The position numbers and the translations under genes are program-made. From NCBI RefSeq assembly GCF_905163445.1, contig NC_053183.1, positions 17,608,001 to 17,672,000 on the forward strand: a DNA stretch of 64,000 nt. The letters run 5' to 3'. Of the stretch, positions 47,931 through 58,989 are shown piece by piece (within the stretch, counting starts at the first letter, position 1; every line of letters begins with the position of its first letter). Under the pieces are notes generated by a model, which saw nothing but the letters and a program-made list of their open reading frames with translations, ran no database searches and was not told the origin of the DNA. Source of the stretch: Pararge aegeria. Taxonomy: Eukaryota; Arthropoda; Insecta; Lepidoptera; Nymphalidae.

Positions 47931-48319
47931 AAATGTTCAAGAATCTATATTTACACAATTAGTTAATTGTCTCTCGTATTTATAGATTATTTGATCGATG
48001 GTTTTTGACACTTGTGAGTTGTGACGAATGGTGACAGCAGACAGCCCGAAAATAAATAATCAACAATTTTGCACAAAGAATTTATTTCTTTATAGAGATT
48101 TTGCGTCTACGATTATTAATAAGAAGTGGTAAAAAGTAATTGGGTGGGTGTTCTTTTCTTTTTAGTACTAAATATATGAATTGATATTGTATTTATTTGC
48201 AAATCGCTTTTCTTAGCTTTCAAGACACCACACAACTCAAGCCATCCAGTACCTAAGTTTTGATTTGATAAAAGAATAAAGCTTAAATATACTATATTCG
48301 CAAAATATTCAGTTAAAAA

Positions 48320-50988
48320 ATGTACTATGTTACTGGTACAAATTTGTATGGCCAATGGTTTAGAACCTCAAATAACAAAAGCTTATTTGAAGGTTTCCAA
48401 CAACTTGAAAAGGAAAACGAGACAAAGTTTGATTTGATTCGAGCTAAACTGGTTATATCATGCTGGTCTTACAATATATTCACAATGGACAATGATTTTT
48501 TTTTAATTGGCGCCTGGAAAGGTGCAGACAACCAAATAGTCAAAGTTCCAGATCAGTGCAGGACTTCAATACAATCAAATTTGCTAATAGCTGGGAATGA
48601 TTTTATGTTAATTCTAGCAGAGAAAGTCACTAGATCCTTATGGTTTTATGATTTTAAATCTGAACAGTTTAAAAGAGTTAGTATTACTGAGCAGCCAATT
48701 TTGGAAAACGAAGTAAAAAAAATGAGAACAAGTGATGAAATCATAAAAGTTGTTGCAACTAATAATGTATACATATATTTAACCTCTGAGGGAAATGTGT
48801 ACACTGGTTCTTTGCCTAACTATTTGGACACGCGCCACTGTTTTGGAAAAGTTTGTGATGTTGAATGCGGATACGAACATTATATACTTCTCACAGATGA
48901 AGGCAGAGTTTATACATGGGGAAATGGACGGTATGATTATGTAATTTTTTTTTTACTATACAATCAAAGTTATTAGTAAGTTGACTGGAATTATAAAATT
49001 AAATCTAGATTTAGGTATAGTATATAGCTATTTTAATCATCTTCAGCTATGTCTATATTAATATAAATATTATTCATCAATGGATGATAGTCTGGGATAA
49101 ATACACAGAGATACCTGAACCCACAGATGAATGGCCATATGTCATAACAGATTGCTGAGTTTCAGCTCAAAAAAGAAAAAAACCTCTGTTTGGCATCCAC
49201 TACTGGACATAGATCATTTGTAAGAATTTCACATTACCAATGAATCCCTGTAATTTACTTGTCCACTAACATTAATCAGGACACCACTATGGAATTCGGG
49301 GCATAGCTCTAGATTTAATGATTTCCTATCTTAATGATAGAATTCAAAAAGTTGATGTGAACGGAAAGCTGTAGACAGCTCGGGTCATTTGTGAAAATTG
49401 GTGTCCCCAAGGGATCTATATTAGGACCTTTTCTATTCCTCATTTACATGAATGACCTTCCTTACCTAGCTCAGGACAATCACGGGATAGTATTGTTAGC
49501 TGATGATACATCATTGATGTTTAAAATTAAACGTTGTGAAAAAAATCTTGACAATGAGCTTGAGGCTAATAACTTAGCTCTTAACGGAAAATAAACTACG
49601 GGCTGTTCGTGCGTTATATAAAATGGGCCCAAGAGAGTCATTAAGGGATAAATTTAAAGAAGTTAAAATAATGATGGTGCATAGTCAGTACACATATGAA
49701 AATTTAATTTATGTCCATAAAAATATATTTAAAAAGAAAATGCACTGTAACAATATAAATATTAGAAGCAAATAAACTGGTTGTTCAGTTTACTAGGCTA
49801 CACAAAATTGCAAATTCATTCAAGGGCAATTGTATATTATTTTATAACAAATTACCAAATGAAATCTTTGAGATGTCTCTCAATAAGTTCAAAGTTTATA
49901 TAAAACGTAAGCTTACAGAAAAATCCTGTTATAATATTAAGGATTATTTAAACGATAAAAAAGCTTGGGTGTGAATTGCTCTAGCTTCATAGCTTAATAT
50001 AAATTTACTGGAAGATGGTGATAACAAAAAAAAAATTTACCCGGCTAAGTTTGTTGTGGGCTCTTCTTAGACCAGGGCGCGTTTGGAACCCTCGTAGCTT
50101 TAGATTTAAGTTGGCGAACGAAGTTATCACCATCCCCTTACAATTATGTTAACAAATATGTAAGAACGCATCATAAGTGCCTGTGATAGGCCTACATGAA
50201 TAAAGAAATTTTGAATTTGAATTTAACTAAGTGGGAAGACTGGCACAACCATGCTGTTTTCCAATGTCTAACGGTATAGGTTAAATATAAATGCTATACC
50301 CACCATGGGTTGCCCACTGCCAGCTTAGATGGCATCACCACTTACCACCAGATAATATTACAATCATGGGCTAACTCTTAGTACAATTAAAAAAAAACTC
50401 TACATCTCAATATTTCTTAGTTGCTATTAACAAAGAATTTTTTATATTTATAACCTTCAGAGTTTCTCCCTGATTTTGAGAAATAACACCTTCTTTTGGC
50501 TTTTTAGGAGATTGCAACTTGGCCATGGAGATTTAATAAATTTGGAAGTCCCGACTGAAGTTGAAGCATTAGCAGGAATAAAAATAACCAAAATTAAGGC
50601 TGGAGGCTGGCATTCCCTTGCTTTAAGTGAATTTGGAGATTTGTATGTGTGGGGCTGGAATGACACAGGACAGTTAGGAATGAACAAAAATGGCCAAGAC
50701 AATGTAGAGACCAAGAAAAGTCATGCAACACCCACACTTGTTGATCTTTTTGATGAGAATGGAGAAGTTAATTTACTTATAAAGGATATAGCCTGTGGTA
50801 CAAGACACTCTGCCATTTTGCTTGAGGATGACACAGTCTGGACCACTGGATGGAATAAGTATGGCCAGCTAGGATTACCTCTCAAGCAATATGAAAAATT
50901 GGATTGTTTCACAAAGTCATTTTACTGCCCCAATATTTCTGGTATAACCTGTGGTCCTTGGAACACTATAGTTGAAGTGCATTCATAA
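48320..50988 (+). CDS. Rccd1: RCCD1-like RCC1-repeat protein (two exons)
   Basis: Exons 48320-48930 and 50508-50988 join in phase 2 (CG|GTATGA donor, TTTTTAG acceptor) to give 363 residues, close to the length of vertebrate RCCD1. An in-frame TAA at 48314-48316 supports the start. The protein opens with a GQW-type first blade strand (YYVTGTNLYGQWF). It has a diagnostic ISCWSYNIF stretch near 58 and then RCC1 repeat cores: VYTWGNGR/RLQLGHGDL across the splice junction, HSLALSEFGDLYVWGWNDTG, and HSAILLEDDTVWTTGWNKYG. Together these predict a seven-bladed propeller. Vertebrate RCCD1 partners the histone demethylase KDM8; that role here is only inference. The first-exon repeats are weak, as is usual for the family. 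The intron carries a decayed LINE 3' end. AATAAA at 51236-51241 is a plausible poly(A) signal. Confidence 0.85.
49376..50225 (+). mobile_element. Degenerate LINE (CR1/Jockey-like) 3' half within the RCCD1-like intron
   Basis: 49391-49594 encodes reverse-transcriptase motifs (VPKGSILGPFLFLIYMNDLP, then LLADDTSL with the catalytic DD). Broken frames follow (LHKIANSFKGNCILFYNKLP; KLTEKSCYNIKDYLNDKKAW) and a 3' UTR with TTCTTAGACCAGGGCGCGTT, ending in AATTTGAATTTGAATTT. Stops and frameshifts show it is dead. Confidence 0.75.
50325..50390 (+). repeat. SINE family B fragment
   Basis: GCTTAGATGGCATCACCACT then TACCACCAGATAATATTACA, the family B tail in the plus orientation. Confidence 0.45.
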
Positions 50989-50999
50989 TTAAATTACGG

Positions 51000-52580
51000 T
51001 TGTAATACTCAGTTTGTTAGTAGATAAATTAGACTTTTTCTCAGTAGATAATATCTATAAATGTAGTATGAACTATATGTAATCTTTTAGAAAATATTGC
51101 CCTTAAGGGTTTAATATTTATCTTTTATGTAGTGTAGTCCAAAAATAGCAAGACAGATGGCGCCACAACCATTACACAATGATATAACTACCTTTATTAT
51201 TTTTAAAGTTGCAAATTCTAAAATAACTACTAAAAAATAAAATTATATGTTTACTTCTATTAAAAGTTCTGAAAGTAACAACATGTGTTGAAAATTGGCA
51301 AAATGTTAGAAAAGTAAAGGTTGTTTTAGTTCACCCACATATAGTGTCAATAATGAATTATTATTATGTTTGAAGCAAATTTGATGAGCGGAGACTTACT
51401 TCATCTTGGTGTATACCTTTCTATATGAAGTGAGGTCATGATTTTCAGAGGTTCAGTATTCTTGGCTCAAGTATTTCTATCCACCGAATTAACTAATTAG
51501 AAAGTGTACACACACAGAGTATAAACAGAATTCTGTTAAATATAATATATCTGGGTCAAGTTAAATTATCATAATTATGCCAGTGCCCAGGGCTGGATAA
51601 TGCTTAGTATAGGGACTATGCATTATCCAGCATTATACAATGCCTTTTGGCATTTTGTGATGCAGTATACTATTCTTTTGACATGGTAGCAGTTTTCCGA
51701 ATGTTTTATTGTAGGTATGGAGGGTAGTGGTAAGGAGGATCATCTGTGTATATGAAAAAGTGTCGTCAAAATGTATTAAATTAGGATGGCGCCACATTTG
51801 CATCAAGGTAACTCTTAAAAGAAGCTCCAAATATAAATATTGTTAGAGTAGGCTTGAAAAATAAACAAGGAAGTAAGGTTATATTTACTACAATATTTTG
51901 TACAACGTAAGTTGTTGAAATTCTCAATAATTAACTACTTTAGTCGATAATGACATTAAATTTTTTAACTCGGCATACATTGCATACATTCATCTACGAT
52001 TGCTACATTCATACCATACCCTGTGCATCCACCAGCGCCATTGTGGAGGATTTTTGAACTGTTATTTAGCGCATACAACTGGACACTTTTTCAACTTTTC
52101 TCCCATATAAGATGACTCTCCTTACCTCTACCCTCCATAATTGTAGGTAATTCTGTCACTACTAATTGGTACCATTAAAGATTCCTTTATTACGTACACC
52201 TACACAATAAAAGTTCACCCAAGGCACTGTTTATATATTCTTTGCAATAAACTGTCAAATATACGTAGTTTTATGATTTGTTTACAGAAAAGTATCTTGG
52301 TCTAATCCTATCCCCTCTATGACGTTCTTCCTCCCAAAGTCCCCCGTCCTTTGAGTGTTAAATGTTTTTTAATGTTTGTTTTCAGTCCTTATTGTAGATT
52401 TTTATGTAAATATATAGTAAGTAATAAAATTAAAGTATAATGTACAAAAAATATCCGTGTTAGATATATATGCATGTGTTGTCTGTGCTGCCTTAGGTTA
52501 AAGAGCTAACTAGCTAATAACAACTATTTCTTGGTACAAATTCAAAATTAACTTTTCATTAGTTTCACCGATCAATCTCC
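51000..52580. other. Spacer between RCCD1-like and PRMT9 genes
   Basis: Holds the RCCD1-like 3' UTR (AATAAA at 51236-51241). The remainder is AT-rich with no recognised gene or repeat. Confidence 0.5.
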
Positions 52581-52583
52581 TTC

Positions 52584-52674
52584 GTGCCTTCTTCATCTAC
52601 AAGACATTGGCGAAGTACCTTGTGCCCAGTTGGCACAGACAAAAGCCATAAACAAGAATTGAATTGAATTGAAT
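52584..52674 (+). repeat. 86-bp repeat, copy 2
   Basis: Near-identical to 25291-25376, with one extra AATTG unit in the tail. It ends about 190 bases before the PRMT9 start codon. Confidence 0.65.
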
Positions 52675-52864
52675 CTTGGTCTAGACCGAATATTGCCTGT
52701 ATTCACTTTGATAGTCTATGTTCGTGGTATATTGACATTTCTATTGTACACAAAACAAAATACTTTTTGATGAAAAAATTATCTCACAATTATATATCGT
52801 CACACAACAGTCGGTGTCTATGTATTCAACTCAGTGGATTACTAATGAGTAATTAATATTAACC

Positions 52865-55054
52865 ATGTCGGCGTTAGCGAGGGAATACATAGCGTACGCA
52901 AGACAACTCTCTTCCAATGGCTGTTATGGTAAGGCCGTGGATTTATATTTGATGGCTTTCGAGAAAAATCCTCATTTAAAACCATTCTTTGAACCGGAAT
53001 TCAGGTCTAATATCATGAAGCTAAACGAAGTCCTAGCGTCTGCCAGTAAGATCGAAGAAATGTTCTCAAATTTTGGCCGAGCAATCGAAATGTTTCCTGA
53101 AAATGTATATTTGATGAATGAAATCGGCAAATACCTTTACAAATTCGGCTACTACAATGAAGCTTGGAATCAGTTCAAATGTGCTCTTGATATCGATGCA
53201 GGCTACGTATGTGCCGAAAAAAATTTAAACTCAATGAAAAATTTGCTGGTTGACCGGTGGCACTTCAGAATGCTCAACGATAAAGTTCGCAATCACGGAT
53301 ACAGAGACGCTATTCGCGAAATGGTGGAGCCCAGGAAATCGACGGTCTTTGATCTTGGCACAGGAACTGGTTTGTTAGCCATGTACGCTGCAGAGTGTAA
53401 GCCTACTGCCATTACAGCTTGCGATGGATCAGAAGTCATGACCACTCTCACTGACTGTGTACTAGAGGAGAATAGGTTAGCAATGTCAATAATTGTTGTG
53501 AATAAAATGTCAACATCCATGACTCCCCTGGACCTTGGAGGAAAAGTGTCCCTTTTAGTCACAGAGCTTTTTGATGCTGGCTTGTTTGGTGAGCAGGTCT
53601 TGGAGTCACTATCTCACGCTTGGCAAAATTTGTTAGCAACATCTGCAAAAGTTGTGCCACACAGTGCAGAATTTTTTGTTCTCGGTGCTCATTCGGATTT
53701 GCTCAATGCTAAATATCAATTGCACTCAAATCCTAAATCATTTCTAAACTTGCCTGAATCTAATGTTTATATTGCATCATCTTATGAAACTTATGACTGT
53801 GATGATGTACATCAATACAGTGATATCAAGTACATGACAACAGCGGCCAAAGTAGTCAAAGTGGACTTTACAGACACCAATGATATCAATGAAAAACTTG
53901 ATTGTGACGAGCCATATTCTATAGAGTTAAAAGCATTGGAAACCGGAAATATAAATCTATTGATTGGTTGGTTTAACCTGTATTTGACAACTGACATAAC
54001 TATCACAACAGATCCCAGAATTGAAAACAGAGCAAATGCTTGGCAACAAGCTGTGTTCTTTGACTTTCTGCCTAGAAACATTGTTGAAAATGAAACATTC
54101 AGTGTTGATTTTTTTATGAAATTAGGTAAAATAGCCCAGCATATCAATCAAGATAGCCAAATAATGAGAATCTCACCGGAAACTCTTCGATTTCTAAATG
54201 ACACTGACTACATGAAAATGATCAGAAATTGTATAGGGATGGCTTATGTGTACTTGAGCCAGATGACTGAGATATCTGATGTCAAAATTCTTGATTTGTC
54301 TCCATTTCCAGTGTTTGGTTTGTTTATGCTGAAACGAGGCATTCATTCTTTGACCTGCTATGCTAAAACTGAGAAGGATAAAAAGTTCCTTGAAACTGTT
54401 GTACTAGCTAATCCGGATGTTCCACTGTCTAAGTTAACAATTATAACTGGAAAAAATTGGCAAACAGAAGTCATTGGAGATGAGAAGTATCATGCAATAT
54501 TCTGCAACATATTTGAACTGTGCGGTGATATAGATGTGCAATATAAAGAAATTGCTGGGGGTCTTCAAAACACAAATCTCATACAAGGTGGCATGTTTAT
54601 GCCATCAAACGTTTCATTGATAGCACAAATAGTTAGTAGCAATTGGCTAAACATAAACAACAGGGTTAATGATGACAATGTGGGCTACAAAATTGCGGCA
54701 CACATAAATAAGTATCAAGTATCACAGAACTTTAACTTGGACTTAACAAATTTGGAGTATACGCCAATGACAGATCCGATTGTTCTAGGAAGTTGCATCA
54801 ATTTGGCTTCTGATGTTGTTAATGTTGTAATCAAAAATGATGGGCACGCAAATGCTATTCTGTGCTGGTACAAAATAGAGCTGATGGACAGCTTGGAAGA
54901 AGTTTCGACGAAGCGACCCTACAGTTTCATAGATGGCACAGCATTTTTGGTAGATCCCATAATACCCATGGTTAAAGGCAATATTGCAAATATTCTTTGC
55001 TGTGTTGATGATGATGGAGCATTTAAATTAATGATGGATCTGGAAACTACATAA
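52865..55054 (+). CDS. Prmt9: PRMT9, protein arginine N-methyltransferase 9 (single exon)
   Basis: Type II-related arginine methyltransferase; vertebrate PRMT9 dimethylates the splicing factor SF3B2. A single open frame gives 729 residues with an in-frame TAA at 52850-52852 upstream. The N-terminal 125 residues are TPR-like helices (YARQLSSNGCYGKAVDLYLMAF; YLYKFGYYNEAWNQFKCAL). The first methyltransferase domain starts near WHFRMLND (about 132), has motif I VFDLGTGTG at 161-169, and has the double-E loop TELFDAGLFGE with E234 and E243. This is the DAGLFGE variant typical of PRMT9 rather than the SExMG form. A second, degenerate methyltransferase-like domain fills about 430-729. It is shorter than human PRMT9 (about 845) and has no introns. 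AATAAA follows at 55129-55134. It lies in tandem with the RCCD1-like gene about 1.9 kb upstream and is convergent with PAXBP1. Confidence 0.92.
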   Translation: MSALAREYIAYARQLSSNGCYGKAVDLYLMAFEKNPHLKPFFEPEFRSNIMKLNEVLASASKIEEMFSNFGRAIEMFPENVYLMNEIGKYLYKFGYYNEAWNQFKCALDIDAGYVCAEKNLNSMKNLLVDRWHFRMLNDKVRNHGYRDAIREMVEPRKSTVFDLGTGTGLLAMYAAECKPTAITACDGSEVMTTLTDCVLEENRLAMSIIVVNKMSTSMTPLDLGGKVSLLVTELFDAGLFGEQVLESLSHAWQNLLATSAKVVPHSAEFFVLGAHSDLLNAKYQLHSNPKSFLNLPESNVYIASSYETYDCDDVHQYSDIKYMTTAAKVVKVDFTDTNDINEKLDCDEPYSIELKALETGNINLLIGWFNLYLTTDITITTDPRIENRANAWQQAVFFDFLPRNIVENETFSVDFFMKLGKIAQHINQDSQIMRISPETLRFLNDTDYMKMIRNCIGMAYVYLSQMTEISDVKILDLSPFPVFGLFMLKRGIHSLTCYAKTEKDKKFLETVVLANPDVPLSKLTIITGKNWQTEVIGDEKYHAIFCNIFELCGDIDVQYKEIAGGLQNTNLIQGGMFMPSNVSLIAQIVSSNWLNINNRVNDDNVGYKIAAHINKYQVSQNFNLDLTNLEYTPMTDPIVLGSCINLASDVVNVVIKNDGHANAILCWYKIELMDSLEEVSTKRPYSFIDGTAFLVDPIIPMVKGNIANILCCVDDDGAFKLMMDLETT

Positions 55055-55128
55055 ATAAGTTAAACTTGTTTCACAATCTAAATGTAATGCCAGTGATTTT
55101 GATCTGAAATGCAGTTAAGTGACAAATG

Positions 55129-55134
55129 AATAAA
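55129..55134 (+). terminator. Probable PRMT9 polyadenylation signal AATAAA
   Basis: A canonical AATAAA lies 75 bases after the PRMT9 stop codon and is the first one downstream. Cleavage would be expected within a few tens of bases. Confidence 0.55.
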
Positions 55135-55139
55135 ACAAA

Positions 55140-57027
55140 TAATATAAGAATATGAATTGTTCTTCTGATTTTGACTGTGGGCAGGTAAATAGTTTAACAC
55201 AAATACTGCATTATTATAGCTTTAGGATAAAATACATAGTCCTTCTATAACTTTTGTCTGGCCTGGCATCTTGTTTATTGTTTGCAAGATGTCCTTACTC
55301 TAGTTTATTTTTCCTCTGCTGTATAAAGCAGTGCACAAGTTGCAGGTTTACTTATGTGGTTAATTGGAATGTGTTAGTTGTGTTAGAGAGAATAGGTGAA
55401 TTACCTACCAAGATAAGTGTTTTAAAGCAAAAAGTGTATTTTTAAATATGGATTTTATAAAATAAAAGTTAATATTTTATCAAAAGCAATTATGTTTTGG
55501 AATCGATTTTAAAACGTATAGGAACATTGTATTTCGTCTATTATAAAAGTTTATTACTGTTTAATGATTTCTTTACAAAATGTTTGCATACATAAACTTT
55601 ATTTTACGGTTTTTTTTTCATACCATATATCCTCTGACCTACCATGATCCCACCATATATAATAGATTCTGCGGTTTTAATTATTTTTGTACAGAAAACT
55701 CGGCTGTAACCTCTATACTATAAGCATAGTAGCATACAGTAGCAAAGTAATAAATATATTTAATATATAAAGAAAAAAACATAAAAATGTGGATAGTAAT
55801 TTTATAAAGAATGTTGTGGCTGTGAGGAATGTGGGGTAAGGTAGTTTATTGTAATATGTAATATGGATGCCACATTGATCTCATAATATTATATATTTGT
55901 AACCCACCAATCCACACTAAAGCAGCGCGGTGACTATAAACACCTGCAAGTGGAAGCCTGTGGGATATTAATTAGATGTTGTATAAATGTAATTTTTCTA
56001 GTAGCCGAAAAGTTAAGCCAATTTAAGGTACGTGTGAAATATCTTCATCTGTTATTTGTTGTTCATAGCATGTGCTGTTAAGCTTTCATAAGATGTATGA
56101 GGTTGTTCTATCAAGTCTTGTATTTCAAATCTTAACATAGAGCAACAAGGTGTATATTTCATTGGTGCTTACTATTGTTTCTAGTCAGCGTTATATAATA
56201 TATTATTACATTTTATCTTTGCTTAGAAAAATTGTCAACACTTGAAAAGTAGTATGTATTACTGTATACCTTTGTGTCTATTAATCATAATCGTTTATCT
56301 ACTCATTAACATGTGTTAAGCTTATACTTAGAATCGATAATATCTTATATAGAATTATGCTAACCTTTGCCCAGAAGACATGTAAATCTTAACTGGCTAC
56401 GAAAAAGTTTTCAGAGTATAGTTTCAATGTAAAATAATATCAGAAATGTTAAGTTGTTTATGGATTAGTAGGAAATGGGGTAGCTAAACTAAGCATTCGT
56501 TTAGCTACCCCATTTTCCATAACTCTAACGAGTACTCTTTATGGAAGTGGCAAATCTTTTACTAAAGCTACTGTTAGTAATCTTCTCATCGCAGATCTAG
56601 TTAGCAGCAACTATAAGAGAGGTCATAGAATGCAAATGGCTGGTGCATTTATGTGCGAATTACATTGCGTTTCATAGTAATTGTCTTGGCTTGACTTGAA
56701 TTTAGTAAATCTATGTAATTTGCGTTTTTCCTACTAGAAACTTAAATGTAAATAAATATGTTTGAATTATATATATATTAATATATACACTAACTAGGAT
56801 TTTTTTGATGTTTCAAATAAAGTGAATGTCTCAAATTCTTTTTATTTCACCTTAGAACAATAAGTGCAATACCTATGAAGGAATTAATGAATGAAAACAC
56901 TTTTGTACACCACATAAAAATAGTTGTAAATAAAAACGCTACATAGGTCAAGAGAGATAGGTGGTGCATATGAATTTAGAGATATATATTTGTATATATA
57001 CATTCTAATAGAATTACGAAATAATAT
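55140..57027. other. Spacer downstream of PRMT9, no gene supported
   Basis: AT-rich. The only structure noted is a hairpin at 56473-56515 (AAATGGGGTAGCTAAAC and its reverse complement, 9-base loop). Confidence 0.5.
56473..56515. repeat. Perfect 17-bp-arm hairpin
   Basis: 56473-56489 and 56499-56515 are exact reverse complements. Two more bases pair outside after a single-base bulge. Confidence 0.7.
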
Positions 57028-57430
57028 TGAAGGATGCATAAGTATATTTCATAAGGAATCTCCAATCAGTTTAAACAGGATAAATATGAAATCGTTATGT
57101 CTAATATTACTTATTATTATTACTAATATAAACAAGAAGACAATTTATTTAAACGAATTCAAAACATCCTTAGTACGTTTACTTCTGACAACCCTATTAA
57201 AGATAATTTTGACAACCCTATTGAAGATAAAAGCCCGACACGCGCATAGTACCTACGCTACACGACGAGTACCTAATAAACTGACAGGAGTCACATGATT
57301 TTAATTTAGCATGTGATGTCAGGGCTGTACCTAATTTATTTCAGTAAAAACTATAGCAGTGGTTTACACCAAAACTATTAGGTTTCGTTAAACAGATTAG
57401 TCTCAGAGACAGTACATAATGTACCTCTCA
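57028..57430 (+). repeat. Interspersed repeat family F, copy 3 (longest)
   Basis: Shares GAAGGATGCATAAGTAT, ACACGCGCATAGTACCTACG, GCATGTGATGTCAGGGCTGT and GACAGTACATAATGTACC with copies 1 and 2. An internal duplication of GACAACCCTATTRAAGATAA is present here only. Confidence 0.6.
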
Positions 57431-57589
57431 AGCGTGTGAGTATTATTTCGGTTTATTTTACATGTTGTATATATCTATTGAACTTATATACATACTGATG
57501 ATTAATTAACAATATTTTTTTACTAGCACTCCAACTCTTCGCACCGTAGAGCAAGGGCAATATTATTATCAGTATCAATAATATTGATG

Positions 57590-57740
57590 TGTGTAGGCAG
57601 CCTAAGAGCAAAGCAGCAAAGGACGACGGTGGCCAAGGATATTAAAAACGCAAATCTAATTGACGTGACAACCCAAGACAGAGAGTCCTGGCGCAGAAAG
57701 ACGAGGAGAGCCGACCCCAAATGATGGGATAAGGCTAGGG
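57590..57740 (+). mobile_element. LINE ORF C-terminal relic
   Basis: A plus-strand frame reads QQRTTVAKDIKNANLI, then DRESWRRKTRRADPK and a stop, resembling the WRRxTRxADP end common in lepidopteran LINE polyproteins. The minus-strand frame 57523-57834 is its shadow. Confidence 0.5.
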
Positions 57741-57928
57741 CAAAGAAGAAGATAACAAGAGAAAAATAGTGAAACTGCATACACAATATACTGTAGTAGA
57801 GTCGATCTTCACGTTTAGCATGGGCAGGAGACATTTTATCATGGAAGAAACAATTATATCTTCTCGAACAGCCTTTATAAACTATCTGAGCGTTAGCGCG
57901 TTAAGTCAAGTGAAAATAATCTCCAAAT

Positions 57929-57973
57929 GCTACAGGGTTTATACAGGTATATTACGTGTATAAACCCTGTAGC
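57929..57973. repeat. Perfect 17-bp-arm hairpin
   Basis: GCTACAGGGTTTATACA and its reverse complement around an 11-base loop. Confidence 0.75.
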
Positions 57974-58539
57974 CGTGCTTTGGCAGTTAATTTTATCCCT
58001 CGTCAGGGGATATAATTTTTGTCTCTTGCCTACACTAGCTGCGTTTCTAAAGTTGAACATAAACTTACCTGGAATGTAGGAATAAAACTACGATTAAATT
58101 TCCACATCATTTATTTGATAACTTTGTAATTATGGATCTGTAAGTATTGTTTTAGGGTCGGGGCACGCTAGCGCAGAACCGAAGCCTCAACCAGAAAAAT
58201 GCATTTGATAGAAATTAGTGCATTGCATTATAGAGATAGGGGTCAATATGCCATGCAAGATTTTTTACTTTATATACTTTGACTAAGCTTTAGCGTGCTT
58301 CGTCTCTAACAGTTTCTAGAAAACATTTTGATTTAGTAGAAGTAGCAATATGAATGACTCTGAGTGCTAACAGACAAACGGTACGTCCAGATATTTTTTT
58401 TTAGGTATCAAACGTAAATGAACACTTTATTTTTTAAAGTACTCTAGCATTTTTCTAATTTACTTATTTTTATACTGAGGTTTTTCTTGAGAAACATTCA
58501 GCGTTTTTCATCCCGGAATAACAAAATGTCTTTGCTCAA

Positions 58540-58635
58540 CTCTCCGGCTCTTTTAATCATATCTATGCAAAAACATCATTCCGTTGCTGCGTAAAAGGTC
58601 AAACCAAATTCGCATTTATGATATTAGTAGGTTTT
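58540..58635 (+). repeat. LINE-end fragment
   Basis: CATTCCGTTGCTGCGTAAAA, AGGTCAAACCAAATTCGC and TTTATGATATTAGTAGG resemble a common lepidopteran non-LTR 3' end. Confidence 0.35.
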
Positions 58636-58789
58636 AGGTAGGGAAAGTTCTGATACTGAAATAATACAAGTCAAAGTCTAACCTTAATACGAAAATTCAA
58701 AACCTATACCACTATTTTAGTATGAAAGGCACTAACCTTTAGTTAACCTTTAGTCTATGCCATGGAAAACGAGCATTTTTTTTAAATTT

Positions 58790-58985
58790 TATGCAGACTA
58801 AGATGGTAACGGGCTAACGGCTAACCTGTTATATTAAATGCATGGCAGTTAAATTAAATCCATACAACTGATCGGATGATTTTTCCATACCTAGCCACGG
58901 CCGAAGTCTCGCACCATACCAGGCCAGCAAAAATTCAGAAATTTTAAATTCCCAATTTGCCCCTCTGCCGGGGATCGAACCATCA
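58790..58985 (-). repeat. SINE family B, partial
   Basis: AGACTAAGATGGTAACGGGC, TAGCCACGGCCGAAGTCTCG and the head GCCGGGGATCGAACC. Confidence 0.55.
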
Positions 58986-58989
58986 TCAA

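Noticed and set aside
53812..54147. Minus-strand frame inside PRMT9
   Set aside because: Antisense shadow of the well-supported PRMT9 coding sequence.
57523..57834. Minus-strand 103-residue hydrophobic frame
   Set aside because: The plus strand carries a recognisable LINE C terminus; the hydrophobic frame is its complement.
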